14,828 nucleotides of DNA from Saksenaea vasiformis B4078 (Eukaryota > Mucoromycota > Mucoromycetes > Mucorales > Saksenaeaceae), in the NCBI GenBank assembly GCA_000697055.1, contig JNDT01001671.1, positions 1-14,828 of the forward strand, in the 5' to 3' direction. The translations under genes and the position numbers were made by a program. The notes under the pieces are model-generated. The model saw nothing but the letters and a program-made list of their open reading frames with translations, searched no databases and had not been told where the DNA came from. The first letter of the stretch is position 1. Each line of letters opens with the position of its first letter. Of this stretch, positions 1 through 8,428 are shown piece after piece.

Positions 1-573
1 AAACAACATTACAAAAGAAAACTTAACTCAAAATAAGCAGATACTCTCAATTAAAAAAAGCCGTCTAAGAGACTGGAAGGGGGTGATGTAGTATCCAGCT
101 ATATCAAATGGTCTAGTGCGATTATAAGCGGATGTTTAATTAAATATATCTGAACTAACTCAGGAACTCCGTTACTGACGCAATCCAGCGCTATATAAAT
201 ATCACCACCTAGTGTAGTCTTGATCTGTGGTTCTGATTCCAGAATAAACTCCCCTACACTTCGGTTTCATTGTATCTCTTGTTTTCCACACTTTTATTTC
301 AACCTTTACGACTACACGATACAACAGTATCCTCTGACATCTCCTATCTTTTGATTAGTATAACAAAACAATTACAATGATTATGGTCTTAGCATAGACA
401 CAGTGATTAGTCAGACATCTCTATCCCTGAACAATGGGATTATTATTCAGACTCAGCTAGATGACAGCTCTCTGACTTGACATTAATAATCATGGATCAT
501 CATTGATCTATGATGATTACTCAGAGCTTACACGTCCTCTGATTACTAAGATACTCAATAAGCATTTGAACAG
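1..573. other. AT-rich region, no gene seen; contains a diverged repeat segment
   Basis: I see no gene here. The stretch at about 340-420 resembles about 2240-2310: both share a CTATCTT start, then a nearly matching TAACAAAACAATTACAATGA-like run and a following TATGRTCT, at about 70 percent by eye. This suggests that the segment up to about 660 is a diverged copy of the repeat that also flanks the forward LTR-like sequence (2051-2405 and 3216-3686). Small imperfect palindromes such as ATCATGGATCATCATTGAT lie at about 489-507. No open frame of interest was found. Confidence 0.4.
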
Positions 574-665
574 TATAAATAATGCTGATAGACATCTGTA
601 ATCATGATCTTTACTTCTGAATAAACTTCTACCAAGAGTCTCAAAGTATTTTTTTATTGTTTCTC
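574..665 (+). repeat. Dispersed repeat core, copy 1
   Basis: A TATAAAT box at 574-580 is followed by AAGAGTCTCAAAG at 634-646. The bases just before the core (CTTTACTTCTGAATAAACTT) closely match those before copy 4 (CTTTACTTTTAATAAACTC), so the similarity extends beyond the core and is not just a short word. This is one of five copies in the window. The regular TATA-to-core spacing suggests a promoter-bearing end of a transposable element, but the element type is not known. Confidence 0.55.
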
Positions 666-837
666 CTCTTACTAATTCTTCACCTCTTTAGAAGTATTTA
701 TGCTATTGTATAGTGGTGATCATTTCAATTGATCATATTTCTTCAAATATTGGTGGCTGCTCAAATGTTATATATTTATTTATCATCTTTTGATTCAAAA
801 AACAATCTCATATCTACAAAACTTCTGGACATTCATC

Positions 838-900
838 TATTATTTTATTATTATTATTTTGTTATTGTTATTTTGTTTTATTTTTATTTTATTATTCTTA
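838..900. repeat. Low-complexity TTA/TTTTA-rich tract
   Basis: A run of TATTATTTTATTATTATTAT-type sequence, nearly all T and A, with irregular ATT and ATTTT units. It is simple sequence within the repeat-rich left region. It explains the hydrophobic F/Y/I-rich reading frame that crosses it, which is not a real gene. Confidence 0.7.
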
Positions 901-927
901 TCATGGATTTCAGTTGTTTAAGTAGTT

Positions 928-1020
928 GCTTGACAGACAGGAAATTCTTTGAGACTCTTCTTTATTTGGTTGTGAAGTAAGAGATCATTACATGTGTTTA
1001 CGCATCTGTCCTTATTATTG
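928..1020 (-). repeat. Dispersed repeat core, copy 2 (reverse)
   Basis: CTTTGAGACTCTT at 947-959 is the reverse complement of the repeat core. It is preceded on the plus strand by GACAGACAGGAAATT, which matches the ATTTATCTGTCTG that follows the core in copy 5. Copies 1 and 2 point toward each other, with about 300 bp between the cores. They could therefore be the two ends of one small inverted-repeat element, but the similarity continues outside the cores, so the true ends are unclear. Confidence 0.5.
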
Positions 1021-1249
1021 TTCTATTCATTCAGAGATTGTAATCTTGACCCTGGTCAGTAGATCTGTGTTTCTGAGATGGTTTTGACTTTGGATATAAT
1101 GCCAGTATTTAGATGTGGATCTATGTCCTCATATATGACCTATATGATACTTATCTTGAAACTACTAGTGTTAAATAAATAGAGATAAAAAAAAATGATA
1201 AAGAAAAAGAATGAAGAATACTAAACTACTGTAATAAATAGACAGATCA

Positions 1250-1358
1250 AAAAATAGGAAAATCAGATGAGTAAATCCTTTGAGACTCTTTTTAATCATA
1301 AAGTTCAATAAAAAAAGAGATATCATTTTAGTACATCATTTTCTATTCTATTTATATT
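1250..1358 (-). repeat. Dispersed repeat core, copy 3 (reverse)
   Basis: CTTTGAGACTCTT at 1278-1290 with TATTTATA (a reverse TATAAATA box) at 1349-1356, about 60 bp away, repeats the spacing seen in copies 1 and 4. The AATCAGATGAGTAAATC just before the core matches the reverse complement of the sequence after the core in copy 5. The stretch from 1360 to 1699 shows no gene and nothing else I recognise. Confidence 0.5.
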
Positions 1359-1699
1359 CAAAAATTACAGTGGAGCTTGTAGAAAGGTCATGGTTGAGTA
1401 AAACATGTCCTTTTAGATATTTTGATACTCTTATCTTGTTCATCATATTCTTCTTGTTCTTTTTTACTGTAATCTTGGATCAAGCAGAGTCATTTTATAT
1501 ACCTGATCTTTAATTTTACTCAGATCAGGATACTCAGTTCTGCACTAATTATAGGTGACTCTCTGAGTTTATTTCATTATAGTCATTATTGATATGACTT
1601 ATACATCAATATGAGTCGTCCTATATGACAGATATAGCAACTGCCGCTTCAGATTAAAACTCTCCAAATTACATGGTTTATACTCCTACATTTGTGCTG

Positions 1700-1799
1700 C
1701 GTAGCAACACAGGAAGGTTCACAACGTAGCAATATAGGAAAGTTCATACCGTAGCTACATGGATAAATCAATAACAAGGCAACTCAGGAGAATTTAGTT
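1700..1799. repeat. 25-bp tandem repeat, four units
   Basis: Four consecutive 25-bp units start at 1700, 1725, 1750 and 1775. Units 1 and 2 both begin CGTAGCAA and differ at only a few positions. Unit 3 begins CGTAGCTACA and unit 4 CAAGGCAACT, both more diverged. The phase is exact over 100 bp. The array lies at the distal end of the reverse LTR-like fragment, where the forward copy carries a single GTTGCTACGG at about 3204, so the array may be an expansion of that one motif. Confidence 0.7.
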
Positions 1800-2050
1800 T
1801 CAATGTAGATTTCTTTTTTTTTGTATCGATCAATTTTTGTACAAATACTCCAACTTTTTGTTCAATGAATCAACAGGTTAAAACAGCATCTTTCTCTTGG
1901 TTTTTTTCAAGTACTCAAAAAGGTCTTTTCTGAAGGTTTTCTTTTATTTTTCAAGTCGCCTTTTTATTTGTTCTGCCTCTGTTAGTTATTCTCAAGAAAC
2001 CACCGTTAACCAGAATCTATTGATTCTTTTTCTTTTTCTTTTCTTTTTAT
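1700..2050 (-). repeat. LTR-like repeat, distal part, reverse copy (C)
   Basis: Read on the minus strand, this segment aligns with the distal part of the forward copy at about 2930-3215. Shared stretches include AGATTCTGGTTAACG, TGGTTTCTTGAGAATAAC, the AAAAGGC..AAAATAAAAGAAAA block, AAAAGACCTTTT, CCAAGAGAA and a TTTATTCATTGAA-like run. Similarity stops at about 2050 in a purine-rich tract. No coding sequence survives. Together with 3687-4157 it probably forms one old reverse copy that was later split. Confidence 0.6.
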
Positions 2051-2405
2051 TTTTGTCATATTTGACATATTGTGACTATAAGAATACTTCATATGCTACA
2101 TCTATACAATCTACTATTCATTTTTCATACTATCGACACTTCATCTTCAAATCACTACCTGACATACTCAGACATCTGCATTAAGATATGATGATTTAAG
2201 ATAAGACATTCTGCTATAAGCTTAAAGTACCATCAGCATTCTTCTATCTTACGATCGTGTAACAAGACAACTACAATAACTATGATCTATCTCAGATATA
2301 GCATTCTATGATACATTCTTGCATTCTCTAGACAACAATACATATCTAAAGTTATCCAGTATTTAGACACGCGTCAACTCTGCATAAGGTATGACAACAG
2401 GCCGT

Positions 2406-3215
2406 TGTTACGCTGTATTTTTGACTTGTCGGTAAAAATGGGTATGTTTCCTGGTAGTACCTAAGCATAAACTTGATGACAGAAATAGCTGGTAAGGTAT
2501 AGAAAAAGTAGCTTCGGTAGATGAAAACAGGTCGGTTTGTGTGAGCACCAGGTGTGGATTTGAGTCAAACACCAAGACTTGGGTAAGCGGTAAGGCTTGA
2601 GGAAAAGAAAAGAAAAGATAAAATAGAGTATCTGTTGTCTGGATCGACAATATATAAAGAGATCTGTCCGAAAAAGAGTATGATCGTTAGTAAAATCGTT
2701 GGTACAGTTACCTTTAATCTCGTATTGATTCAATCAATTAGAGATGCATGGAGATGAAATAGAGATATTTCTCGGGTGATCAGCGAGTTGGATCGGGAGA
2801 AATATAGGGTCTCGGTAAAAAGAAGAGAAAATATAAAAGAAAACGTAAAAGAAAATAAAAAGAGATAGCGGAATCAGCGTCGCTAATAAATCAATTGGGA
2901 AGAATAGAAGAAAAATAGAGGAAAAGAAAAGAAAAGAATCGGCAGATTCTGGTTAACGATGGTTTCTTGAGAATAACCAACGGAGGCAGAGCAATAAAAG
3001 GCGGCTTTGAAAATAAAAGAAAAACCTTTGGAAAAGACCTTTTGAGATGGCTAGAGTAGACCAAGAGAAGATTGTGCTGTTATAACCTGATGTTTTATTC
3101 ATTGAAAAGGTGGGGTATTTATACAAAAATCGAGGGATAGAATAAGGAAATAATTAAGGTGTGCGAGATAAACCCGACGTGCTCTACAGGTATTAAAAAC
3201 CCGAGTTGCTACGGA
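2406..3215 (+). mobile_element. LTR-like repeat, forward copy (A), probable solo LTR
   Basis: It begins TGTTACGCTG, the TG start usual for long terminal repeats. The proximal 479 bp match the reverse piece at 3687-4157, and the distal 285 bp match the reverse piece at 1700-2050. It is purine-rich and carries the same 20-bp G/A-only word at about 2599 and 2918. No primer-binding site, gag or pol frame lies next to it, so a solo LTR is the simplest reading. The distal end is approximate, because I could not find a matching CA terminus or a clear target-site duplication. The small reverse frames at 2408-2733 are chance frames inside the repeat. Confidence 0.5.
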
Positions 3216-3549
3216 GGCTTTTCTTTCATGTTGGTTGAGAGCATGTGATCAGCGGTCTTTAATTTGTATGGCGGCAATCGTTCTGTGTGTATTCTCTGGT
3301 AGTTTCTTTATGCGCGTTGTACTTTTGTTATCCTGATCCTTGTTATTTCTTCTGTTAATACATACGCAATGACAAAAATAAAGATAAGAGAATAGGGAAA
3401 TAAAGAGGATAAAACTAATATAAATGTTCACAACGGTGTTTTTGATAAAAAAAAGTAGCAGGTGAGATTGTCTTTAGAGCGAAAAAATAGCACTCCACAC
3501 CGTCATTGCTCATGTTAGTACCACTGCTATTGTCATTCTCAATAACTAG

Positions 3550-3645
3550 TATATAAGCTCTGGATAATAGCTCTTGTAAAAGACATAAAAAAAACTTTAC
3601 TTTTAATAAACTCGTAAAGAGTCTCAAAGTATATCCTGATCCATT
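3550..3645 (+). repeat. Dispersed repeat core, copy 4
   Basis: TATATAAGCT at 3550-3559 is followed by AAGAGTCTCAAAG at 3617-3629. The intervening CTTTACTTTTAATAAACTC matches copy 1. It lies near the right edge of the inferred insertion, consistent with being part of that element. Confidence 0.55.
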
Positions 3646-3686
3646 TTTCACTCTAAAATACCATAATTTTACTCTTTGTCCTGACA

Positions 3687-4157
3687 AGCGACGACAATTC
3701 CGCTGTCTTCCCTTTTTATTTTATCTTTTCTTTTATTTCTTTTCTTACCGAATCTCTTTTATTTCTTCTGATCCAACCCGCTGATCACTCGAAGAATACC
3801 GTTTTTTATCTCTATTTGATACCCACATTTGACAGATCCAACACGAGATCATAGGTAATCATACAAACGATTTAACTAACGAATCAGATTCTTTTATCAA
3901 ACAGGAACTCTTCAATATTGTCTGTATTGACAACCTCTTTTTTTCTTTTCTTTCATTTATCTTCATTGATAAATACTCCAAGTCTTGGTGTCCGACTCAA
4001 ATCTACACCTGGTGCTCACTAACATCGAACTAAATTCCACGAAACTGAACTCTTATCTGAACCGAACTTTTATTGATTCTTATTTTCTTATCACCGCTTC
4101 TGTCATATCGCTGAAGTCTACCCAAGAACTTAACTACCCGAAATTTCCAGCGTAACA
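3687..4157 (-). repeat. LTR-like repeat, proximal part, reverse copy (B)
   Basis: On the minus strand this starts TGTTACGCTG at 4157 and runs parallel to 2406-2884. Shared blocks include GTGAGCACCAGGTGT, GATTTGAGTC, ACACCAAGACTTGG, GTGATCAGCG, GTTGGATC and AGCGGAAT. Similarity is high in patches and low between them, so the copies are old. It breaks off at about 3687, where the matching distal half would be expected. That half appears instead at 1700-2050. Confidence 0.65.
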
Positions 4158-4542
4158 ACGTTAAATTCTTTTTCTTTTTTTTTTTCTGCGCCAACTTCTC
4201 AATGACAGTTGGAATCTCAAATAAGCTTGTACAATCTTATTGACTAAAGTCCGATTCAAATTACCTTTATGATATATGGAGTATTTGCTATCATGTCTTC
4301 TGCACAAAATTACTATGTACAGCTGTATGCAGCTGTGCAGAGATTATCGTATTTTAATCTTACTTTGACAGGGAGATCCGCATGCATGAATATGCAGTCA
4401 TGGTAATCAGAGCAGAAGGACAATCATGTCTATCATTACCCTAAACGAACATGACATTTAATCTATCTTAACAAAAGCTCTTATTCAACATGCACTGCTG
4501 ATCACTGTTATTTTTATTATTGTAGAAGAGCCAGTAAAAAGA
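4158..4542. other. No gene or recognised repeat
   Basis: AT-rich sequence with a T-rich tract at about 4168-4188 and short palindromic words such as GCATGCATGAATATGCAGTC near 4380. I see no open frame with protein-like composition. It probably belongs to the same repeat complex, but I could not align it to the other copies. Confidence 0.4.
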
Positions 4543-4625
4543 TATATAAGCTGGGTTAATTAATATACAATAAAGAATATAATACAAGTCTCAAAGGATT
4601 TATCTGTCTGATTCTTTTTATTGAT
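4543..4625 (+). repeat. Dispersed repeat core, copy 5
   Basis: TATATAAGCT at 4543-4552 is followed after about 45 bp by AAGTCTCAAAGGATTT at 4586. The following ATCTGTCTGATTC matches the reverse of copies 2 and 3. The AGAGTC of the other copies is reduced to AAGTC here. Confidence 0.5.
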
Positions 4626-4859
4626 TTTCTTCTACAAACCTTTTTAATTCATATATCACAACCTTTTCTCTAATGCTACATTCAATGCTCTGTACACATA
4701 GTTCTGACCCGACTGAATTCTCGACAAAAGCATTTTCTTCTCGTCTTGTTTCGTCCATTCCTGTTAGGAGTCTTATTCATCTATGATCTCTTGAAATGCC
4801 GGCAACAGATGTGTTTGTCATAGAGCGCGTTTAAAAATCTAACATATCAAAAAGCTTAC

Positions 4860-5660
4860 CTACTCGGAATTTTGTTAAAATGCTGTAGATACTCAAGGTA
4901 GAAAGGGCTACGGTTTTCGCTGTGGATTTGCATGGTATGTCATTTAGCTTGGCCTGCAAAGATCGGATCTTACTTTGAAAGCGCTTGAAACATGCTATGC
5001 AGACCATATGATTTTTACTAATTATTCTTGCAACATAGCAGTAGTGAATGAGAAAAACAACCACATACCAGTGTTAGAAGCAAAGTCCAGGCGATGCGTC
5101 AGGACCTGGCAGCACGCTTCGCTGTTGAGCAGTTAGAACAGCGTCGGGGAACGAGGAGGTACTGAAGCGAGAAGGAGAAGAAGTTCTTCAACAGGAGAAG
5201 GACAGTCATTGACAAGATCAGACGGTACGTTGATGATTACCCAGCGAGGTCTTTGGATGGTTCCTTTAGATACAAACTTTTTTTTACATGCAAGACGTTA
5301 AAATTATCTCGTTTTATCGGTTTTGAATTTACAGAATTTTTCCTATGATTTTGCGTCTATTAGAAATTATTCGGCGATACTACCAGATGAAGCCTGCGTT
5401 TTGAAGCGGGTAGTTTCACGTTCATGCAATTATTGTCTCTTCAGAGACGCAAGATTTGCTTAGGGTAGCATAAAAAATGTCAATTCTCGGAGAGCACATA
5501 ACGAAGGGTTAAAATTACTAGAGTTCGTGGATGTAGCAGATTCTCTTAGGAAACAGATAATAGCAATTACGTCGGCGTTAGTCTGGAAAAAAACAACAAA
5601 TGTGGGGGACCTCTGGAGTTTTATTTTGTGAACGCCAGGTTTCATTTTTCATTCAACCAA
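4860..5660 (+). pseudogene. Decayed protein-coding region, unidentified
   Basis: Several plus-strand stretches read like real protein but sit in different frames or are cut by stops. About 4904-4978 reads ATVFAVDLHGMSFSLACKD. About 5085-5275 contains MRQDLAARFAVEQLEQ, a stop, then SEKEKKFFNRRRTVIDKIRR. About 5333-5400 contains MILRLLEIIRRYYQMKPA. About 5473-5630 contains RRAHNEGLKLLEFVDVADSL and ends TTNVGDLWSFIL before a stop. The basic KKFFNRRR helix followed by a hydrophobic helix-rich part suggests a helical domain, perhaps from a mobile-element or multigene-family protein. I do not recognise the family. The direction is inferred from composition only. The opposite-strand frames at 4831-5064 and 5460-5645 are less protein-like. 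Confidence 0.4.
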
Positions 5661-5761
5661 AAGTTGAGTCCGCGCAGATACACTCTCTTTAACCACGCCA
5701 AAAAGATATGAGTGTGACGGATAAATCCAGTAAAATTCGGTAAAAACTCATTACCTGTTCC

Positions 5762-7012
5762 ATGTTGCTGCAGTTGCCACCAGAACTCTTCCATCAGTTA
5801 CTGTCACAATTGGACCGACGGACGATTTCCCAACTCTGTTTGACATGCCAGCGAGGATACGACCTGTGCTCACCTGTGTTATATTCCCATGTCGAACTGC
5901 ATCTCCGCAGACACTTCCACCAGCTTCAAAGTGGAATGCAAAGTCGTCCCAAATTCAAAGAAATGATAGAGCGTCATATCAAGACGTTGTCAATTACCTT
6001 CCGACAAAGTGGCAGCCATCACGTATTGCATGATATTCAAACGCTCTGCATCAAGTTACCCAGCGTTCATACTTTGATATTCAAGCATTTTCAGGCCTTG
6101 TCTGTGGAGGTGGTGAGCAACTTGGCATCTGTTCTGCCAGGTTTACGAACGCTGGTCTTTCAGTACTGTGTTCTTGCCACTACCCTTCCAAGCATTTCTG
6201 TATTTGAAAATGCAACTAGTTTGTCTTTTTTTTGGACAGATTTTCCAGAGTCAGCCGTGTCCCGACTTCTTTGTGCCCTTCCTCATCTTACCAAGGTAGA
6301 TTTTGACGCTAACCATAACCGGTTCAACACAGCCAATGAGTTTGCTGTACAGTCTCTTCGAGAACACTGTAGTCGTATCCAGGATTTGTCCATCTCATTG
6401 CAGCAGGTTAGCGAGACAAATTTATGCGACGTGATTGCATTTTACGGGGCGCAGCTACGGCGCTTATCCATTCGGTGCGACAGTCCCCAGACGCTAAAAG
6501 CAGTTGCAAACCATGCTAGTGGTATTGAATGCCTCATTGTCCGTGCTGTGACATGGCCCACACGACCACCAGCTGCCCGAGGCGAACAAGAAATAGAAGA
6601 GGAAGCGGCTTCGGCAGAAGAAATAGCCGACGGTAGTGTGATGGATATTCTTCGCCGATGCCAAAGACTAGTACATCTGGAGATGGCGAGCTGGATGATC
6701 GAAGATGTACCTGGCGTTGTATGGCGTGCTATAAACACCGTCGCACAACGAAGAACAGACGCGCAGGTGATCGATAAAGAGGAACATCTGGAAACAAGGG
6801 ATTTTCCGTCGCGATTACCAGCAGGCAGTAGAATTAATCCGAGGATCTTCGAGATTCATCCACCTACTAATGCAAACGGAGGTCGCTGGTCGATCCGGCG
6901 GCGGCGGCATTGGATCCAGGATCCTTCCGAAAATCGCCTTCGAAAAACGTTATCACTAGATGTTGAAGAACTAGAAGAAATCAGAAAGACATTTCTTGAA
7001 GACATTGCTTAA
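5762..7012 (+). CDS. F-box and leucine-rich-repeat-like protein, 416 aa
   Basis: This is an intronless gene, probably for a substrate-recognition subunit of an SCF ubiquitin ligase. The N-terminal 45 residues fit an F-box: LPPELFHQLLSQLD, then TISQLCLTCQRGYDLCSPVL and YSHVEL, with the hydrophobic spacing that binds Skp1. Residues about 70-270 carry irregular leucine-rich segments (IKTLSITF, VHTLIFKHF, LRTLVFQYC, LTKVDFD, IQDLSISL, LRRLSIRC, IECLIVRA), as in fungal F-box proteins that read substrates with LRRs. An acidic stretch follows (about 275-290, EIEEEAASAEE), then a last LRR-like piece (LVHLEMASW). The tail is basic (RRRRHW) and helical. The first in-frame ATG directly precedes the F-box, so I chose it. 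The substrate is unknown. Such genes form large families in these fungi. The convergent neighbour is a proteasome subunit, which need not be meaningful. Confidence 0.85.
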   Translation: MLLQLPPELFHQLLSQLDRRTISQLCLTCQRGYDLCSPVLYSHVELHLRRHFHQLQSGMQSRPKFKEMIERHIKTLSITFRQSGSHHVLHDIQTLCIKLPSVHTLIFKHFQALSVEVVSNLASVLPGLRTLVFQYCVLATTLPSISVFENATSLSFFWTDFPESAVSRLLCALPHLTKVDFDANHNRFNTANEFAVQSLREHCSRIQDLSISLQQVSETNLCDVIAFYGAQLRRLSIRCDSPQTLKAVANHASGIECLIVRAVTWPTRPPAARGEQEIEEEAASAEEIADGSVMDILRRCQRLVHLEMASWMIEDVPGVVWRAINTVAQRRTDAQVIDKEEHLETRDFPSRLPAGSRINPRIFEIHPPTNANGGRWSIRRRRHWIQDPSENRLRKTLSLDVEELEEIRKTFLEDIA

Positions 7013-7441
7013 ACAGATTATAATTAGGCTACTTGATATTTGCCTTTGACTGATGCTATCCAGACTATAATATTCGCCTATTTTTAGACGGATCCATGTG
7101 AGTTTGCAGCCAACAGTACGTTGGAGGAAAAGCTATTTTGAGCTAGTGGAAGAAATCGCTTCGACTAATGAGAAAAAAAAAACCTCAAGCAGCGTAACAT
7201 GCACTGCAAGAACCAGATAGAATGTGATCAGCAGACACAGCTGCTTACCGTAATGTCAAAGTTGTACCGTATCGTGCTGTGCCTTTCGGTATATAGTAAG
7301 AACAGCACGAAGGGTATATACTTTCACATGATCACCTAACTAACCTACCATGCCTCTCCAATAATCACTTGACGCTCCAAATCATAATGTCAATAGTTTA
7401 CTGGTACCAAACAGGAAAGAGGGAAGGGGTGGCCATTTCTT
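7013..7441. other. Convergent intergenic region with a hairpin
   Basis: This separates the 3' ends of the F-box gene and the proteasome gene. It contains a 9-bp perfect inverted repeat, TCGTGCTGT at 7272-7280 and ACAGCACGA at 7302-7310, with a 21-bp loop, which could act in 3'-end formation of either transcript. I see no gene. Confidence 0.5.
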
Positions 7442-8428
7442 TTAAGCAATGTTTGCAAGATAATCTCGAACTTCGTTTAAGCTCAGTTTTCTAAACAAAG
7501 GCATTGTCTTTCTCTCACCGCCATAGACACCGACGGTACTAGTTCCAATAATACCAATTTCTAAGCTATTTTCTGTCATTTGACCCTCGAATCCTTCCTT
7601 GAGCTGTATATCAAGATGGTTAGTATTACGTAATGCATAAAAGCAAATACAACTTACGGTCAGAATTGCAGTGTGGACAGCATCTTCCAACTCCATCTCC
7701 TCATTGTATCTAGTGGCAAATGTAAATGTACTTGCTATCGAAAGCGTATCCTCTTACCGTTTCTCTAAAAACGTTTTCGCATTGATCATGTTCTTGCCAA
7801 TGGCACTCGCCTTCCATGCCCAGTATGAGCCTGAAGGATCAACTTGATAAAGAGAAGGTCCGTTGACTTTATCGTAGCCTGCAATCAACAACGAGACACC
7901 AAAAGGACGGACACCACTGTTCAACAACGTTAGACGCAGGTTTGTCGTCACGCACCATCCTCCGGGACTTACCCGCTCTGCGTGTACTCTTGCATGACAC
8001 CAGCAACTTCTTGCACAAGAATGCGCACTGGAGGTTCTTCCATATATACTCGTTTGTACTGTTGTGCTGCTTTACGTGCTTTGCTAACCAAGACGCGGAA
8101 ATCGGGACCCATGCCTGAGTAGATCATACCGATATTGGCGCAAATTGTGGCTACTTTTTCGAGCGAGGAATCGTCTACCAGGCTGGATGCTGACTTTTTC
8201 TCCGTTGCAATAACAATTCCATTCGTCGCTAAGGTTGAAGACGTTATATTTTAGTTTTGCCACCTATTTCGCGAGCTCATCGTCGCCTTCCAGGGAAAAA
8301 GAAAAAGGCGTACCTTTAATGCCTACACTAGTTACGCCTGAGTTAACTGCATTCAGGGCATATTCAATCTGGACAAGCTTTCCCGAAGGCGAAAATGTGG
8401 TAAGTGAGAAACTGTATCGATCGGCCAT
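7442..8428 (-). CDS. PSMA2: 20S proteasome subunit alpha type-2, 247 aa
   Basis: This is an alpha-ring subunit of the 20S proteasome core, the cytosolic and nuclear protease that degrades ubiquitinated proteins. The yeast name is PRE8. Alpha subunits are not catalytic; they form the gated outer ring. My model joins five exons: 8428-8314, 8228-7973, 7916-7758, 7709-7658 and 7603-7442. Introns are 85, 56, 48 and 54 nt with GTAC, GTAAGT, GTAAGA and GTAAGT donors. Coding length is 744 nt. The start [16 protein letters not shown] leads straight into the alpha-type signature, followed by [12 protein letters not shown]. Other alpha-2 hallmarks are [44 protein letters not shown] and the near-universal [20 protein letters not shown]. 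The protein is slightly longer than the human one (234 aa), because of about 13 extra residues in a loop near the C-terminus (around [12 protein letters not shown]). The C-terminus VRDYLANIA is typical. Confidence 0.95.
8256..8264 (-). promoter_or_regulatory. Exact PACE-type element inside PSMA2 intron 1
   Basis: On the coding strand of PSMA2 this reads GGTGGCAAA. That is the exact nonamer known in budding yeast as the proteasome-associated control element, bound by Rpn4 upstream of nearly all proteasome genes. Here it sits in the first intron, about 165 nt after the start codon, on the sense strand. A 9-mer can occur by chance, and an Rpn4-like regulator is not shown for this organism. I found no other exact copy in the upstream region. 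Confidence 0.35.

Larger units (their letters stand above)
2051..3686. mobile_element. Inferred insertion that splits a reverse LTR-like repeat
   Basis: The segment lies between two reverse LTR-like pieces that are adjacent parts of the same repeat, so it looks like a later insertion. Its outer parts resemble sequences elsewhere in the left region: 2240-2310 resembles 340-420, and 3550-3650 carries the TATA plus AGTCTCAAAG core. Its inside carries the forward LTR-like copy. TTTGTC occurs at both edges (2052-2057 and 3675-3680) and could be a target-site duplication, although the left one sits in T-rich sequence. No transposase or reverse transcriptase frame is present. Confidence 0.4.

Noticed and set aside
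634..959. A simple MITE bounded by AAGAGTCTCAAAG at both ends
   Set aside because: Similarity between copies continues outside the motif, so the motif is not a terminal boundary.
729..2184. Plus-strand small frames rich in F, Y, I and L that look like membrane proteins
   Set aside because: They come from T-rich simple sequence and repeats; composition alone explains the hydrophobicity.
2408..2733. Two overlapping minus-strand frames (80 and 90 codons)
   Set aside because: They lie within the repeated LTR-like sequence, have low-complexity F/L/S-rich composition, and are not preserved in the other copy.
3249..3687. Minus-strand frames of 60 and 90 codons
   Set aside because: They cross a repeat core and the inferred insertion edge; no protein-like motif was seen.
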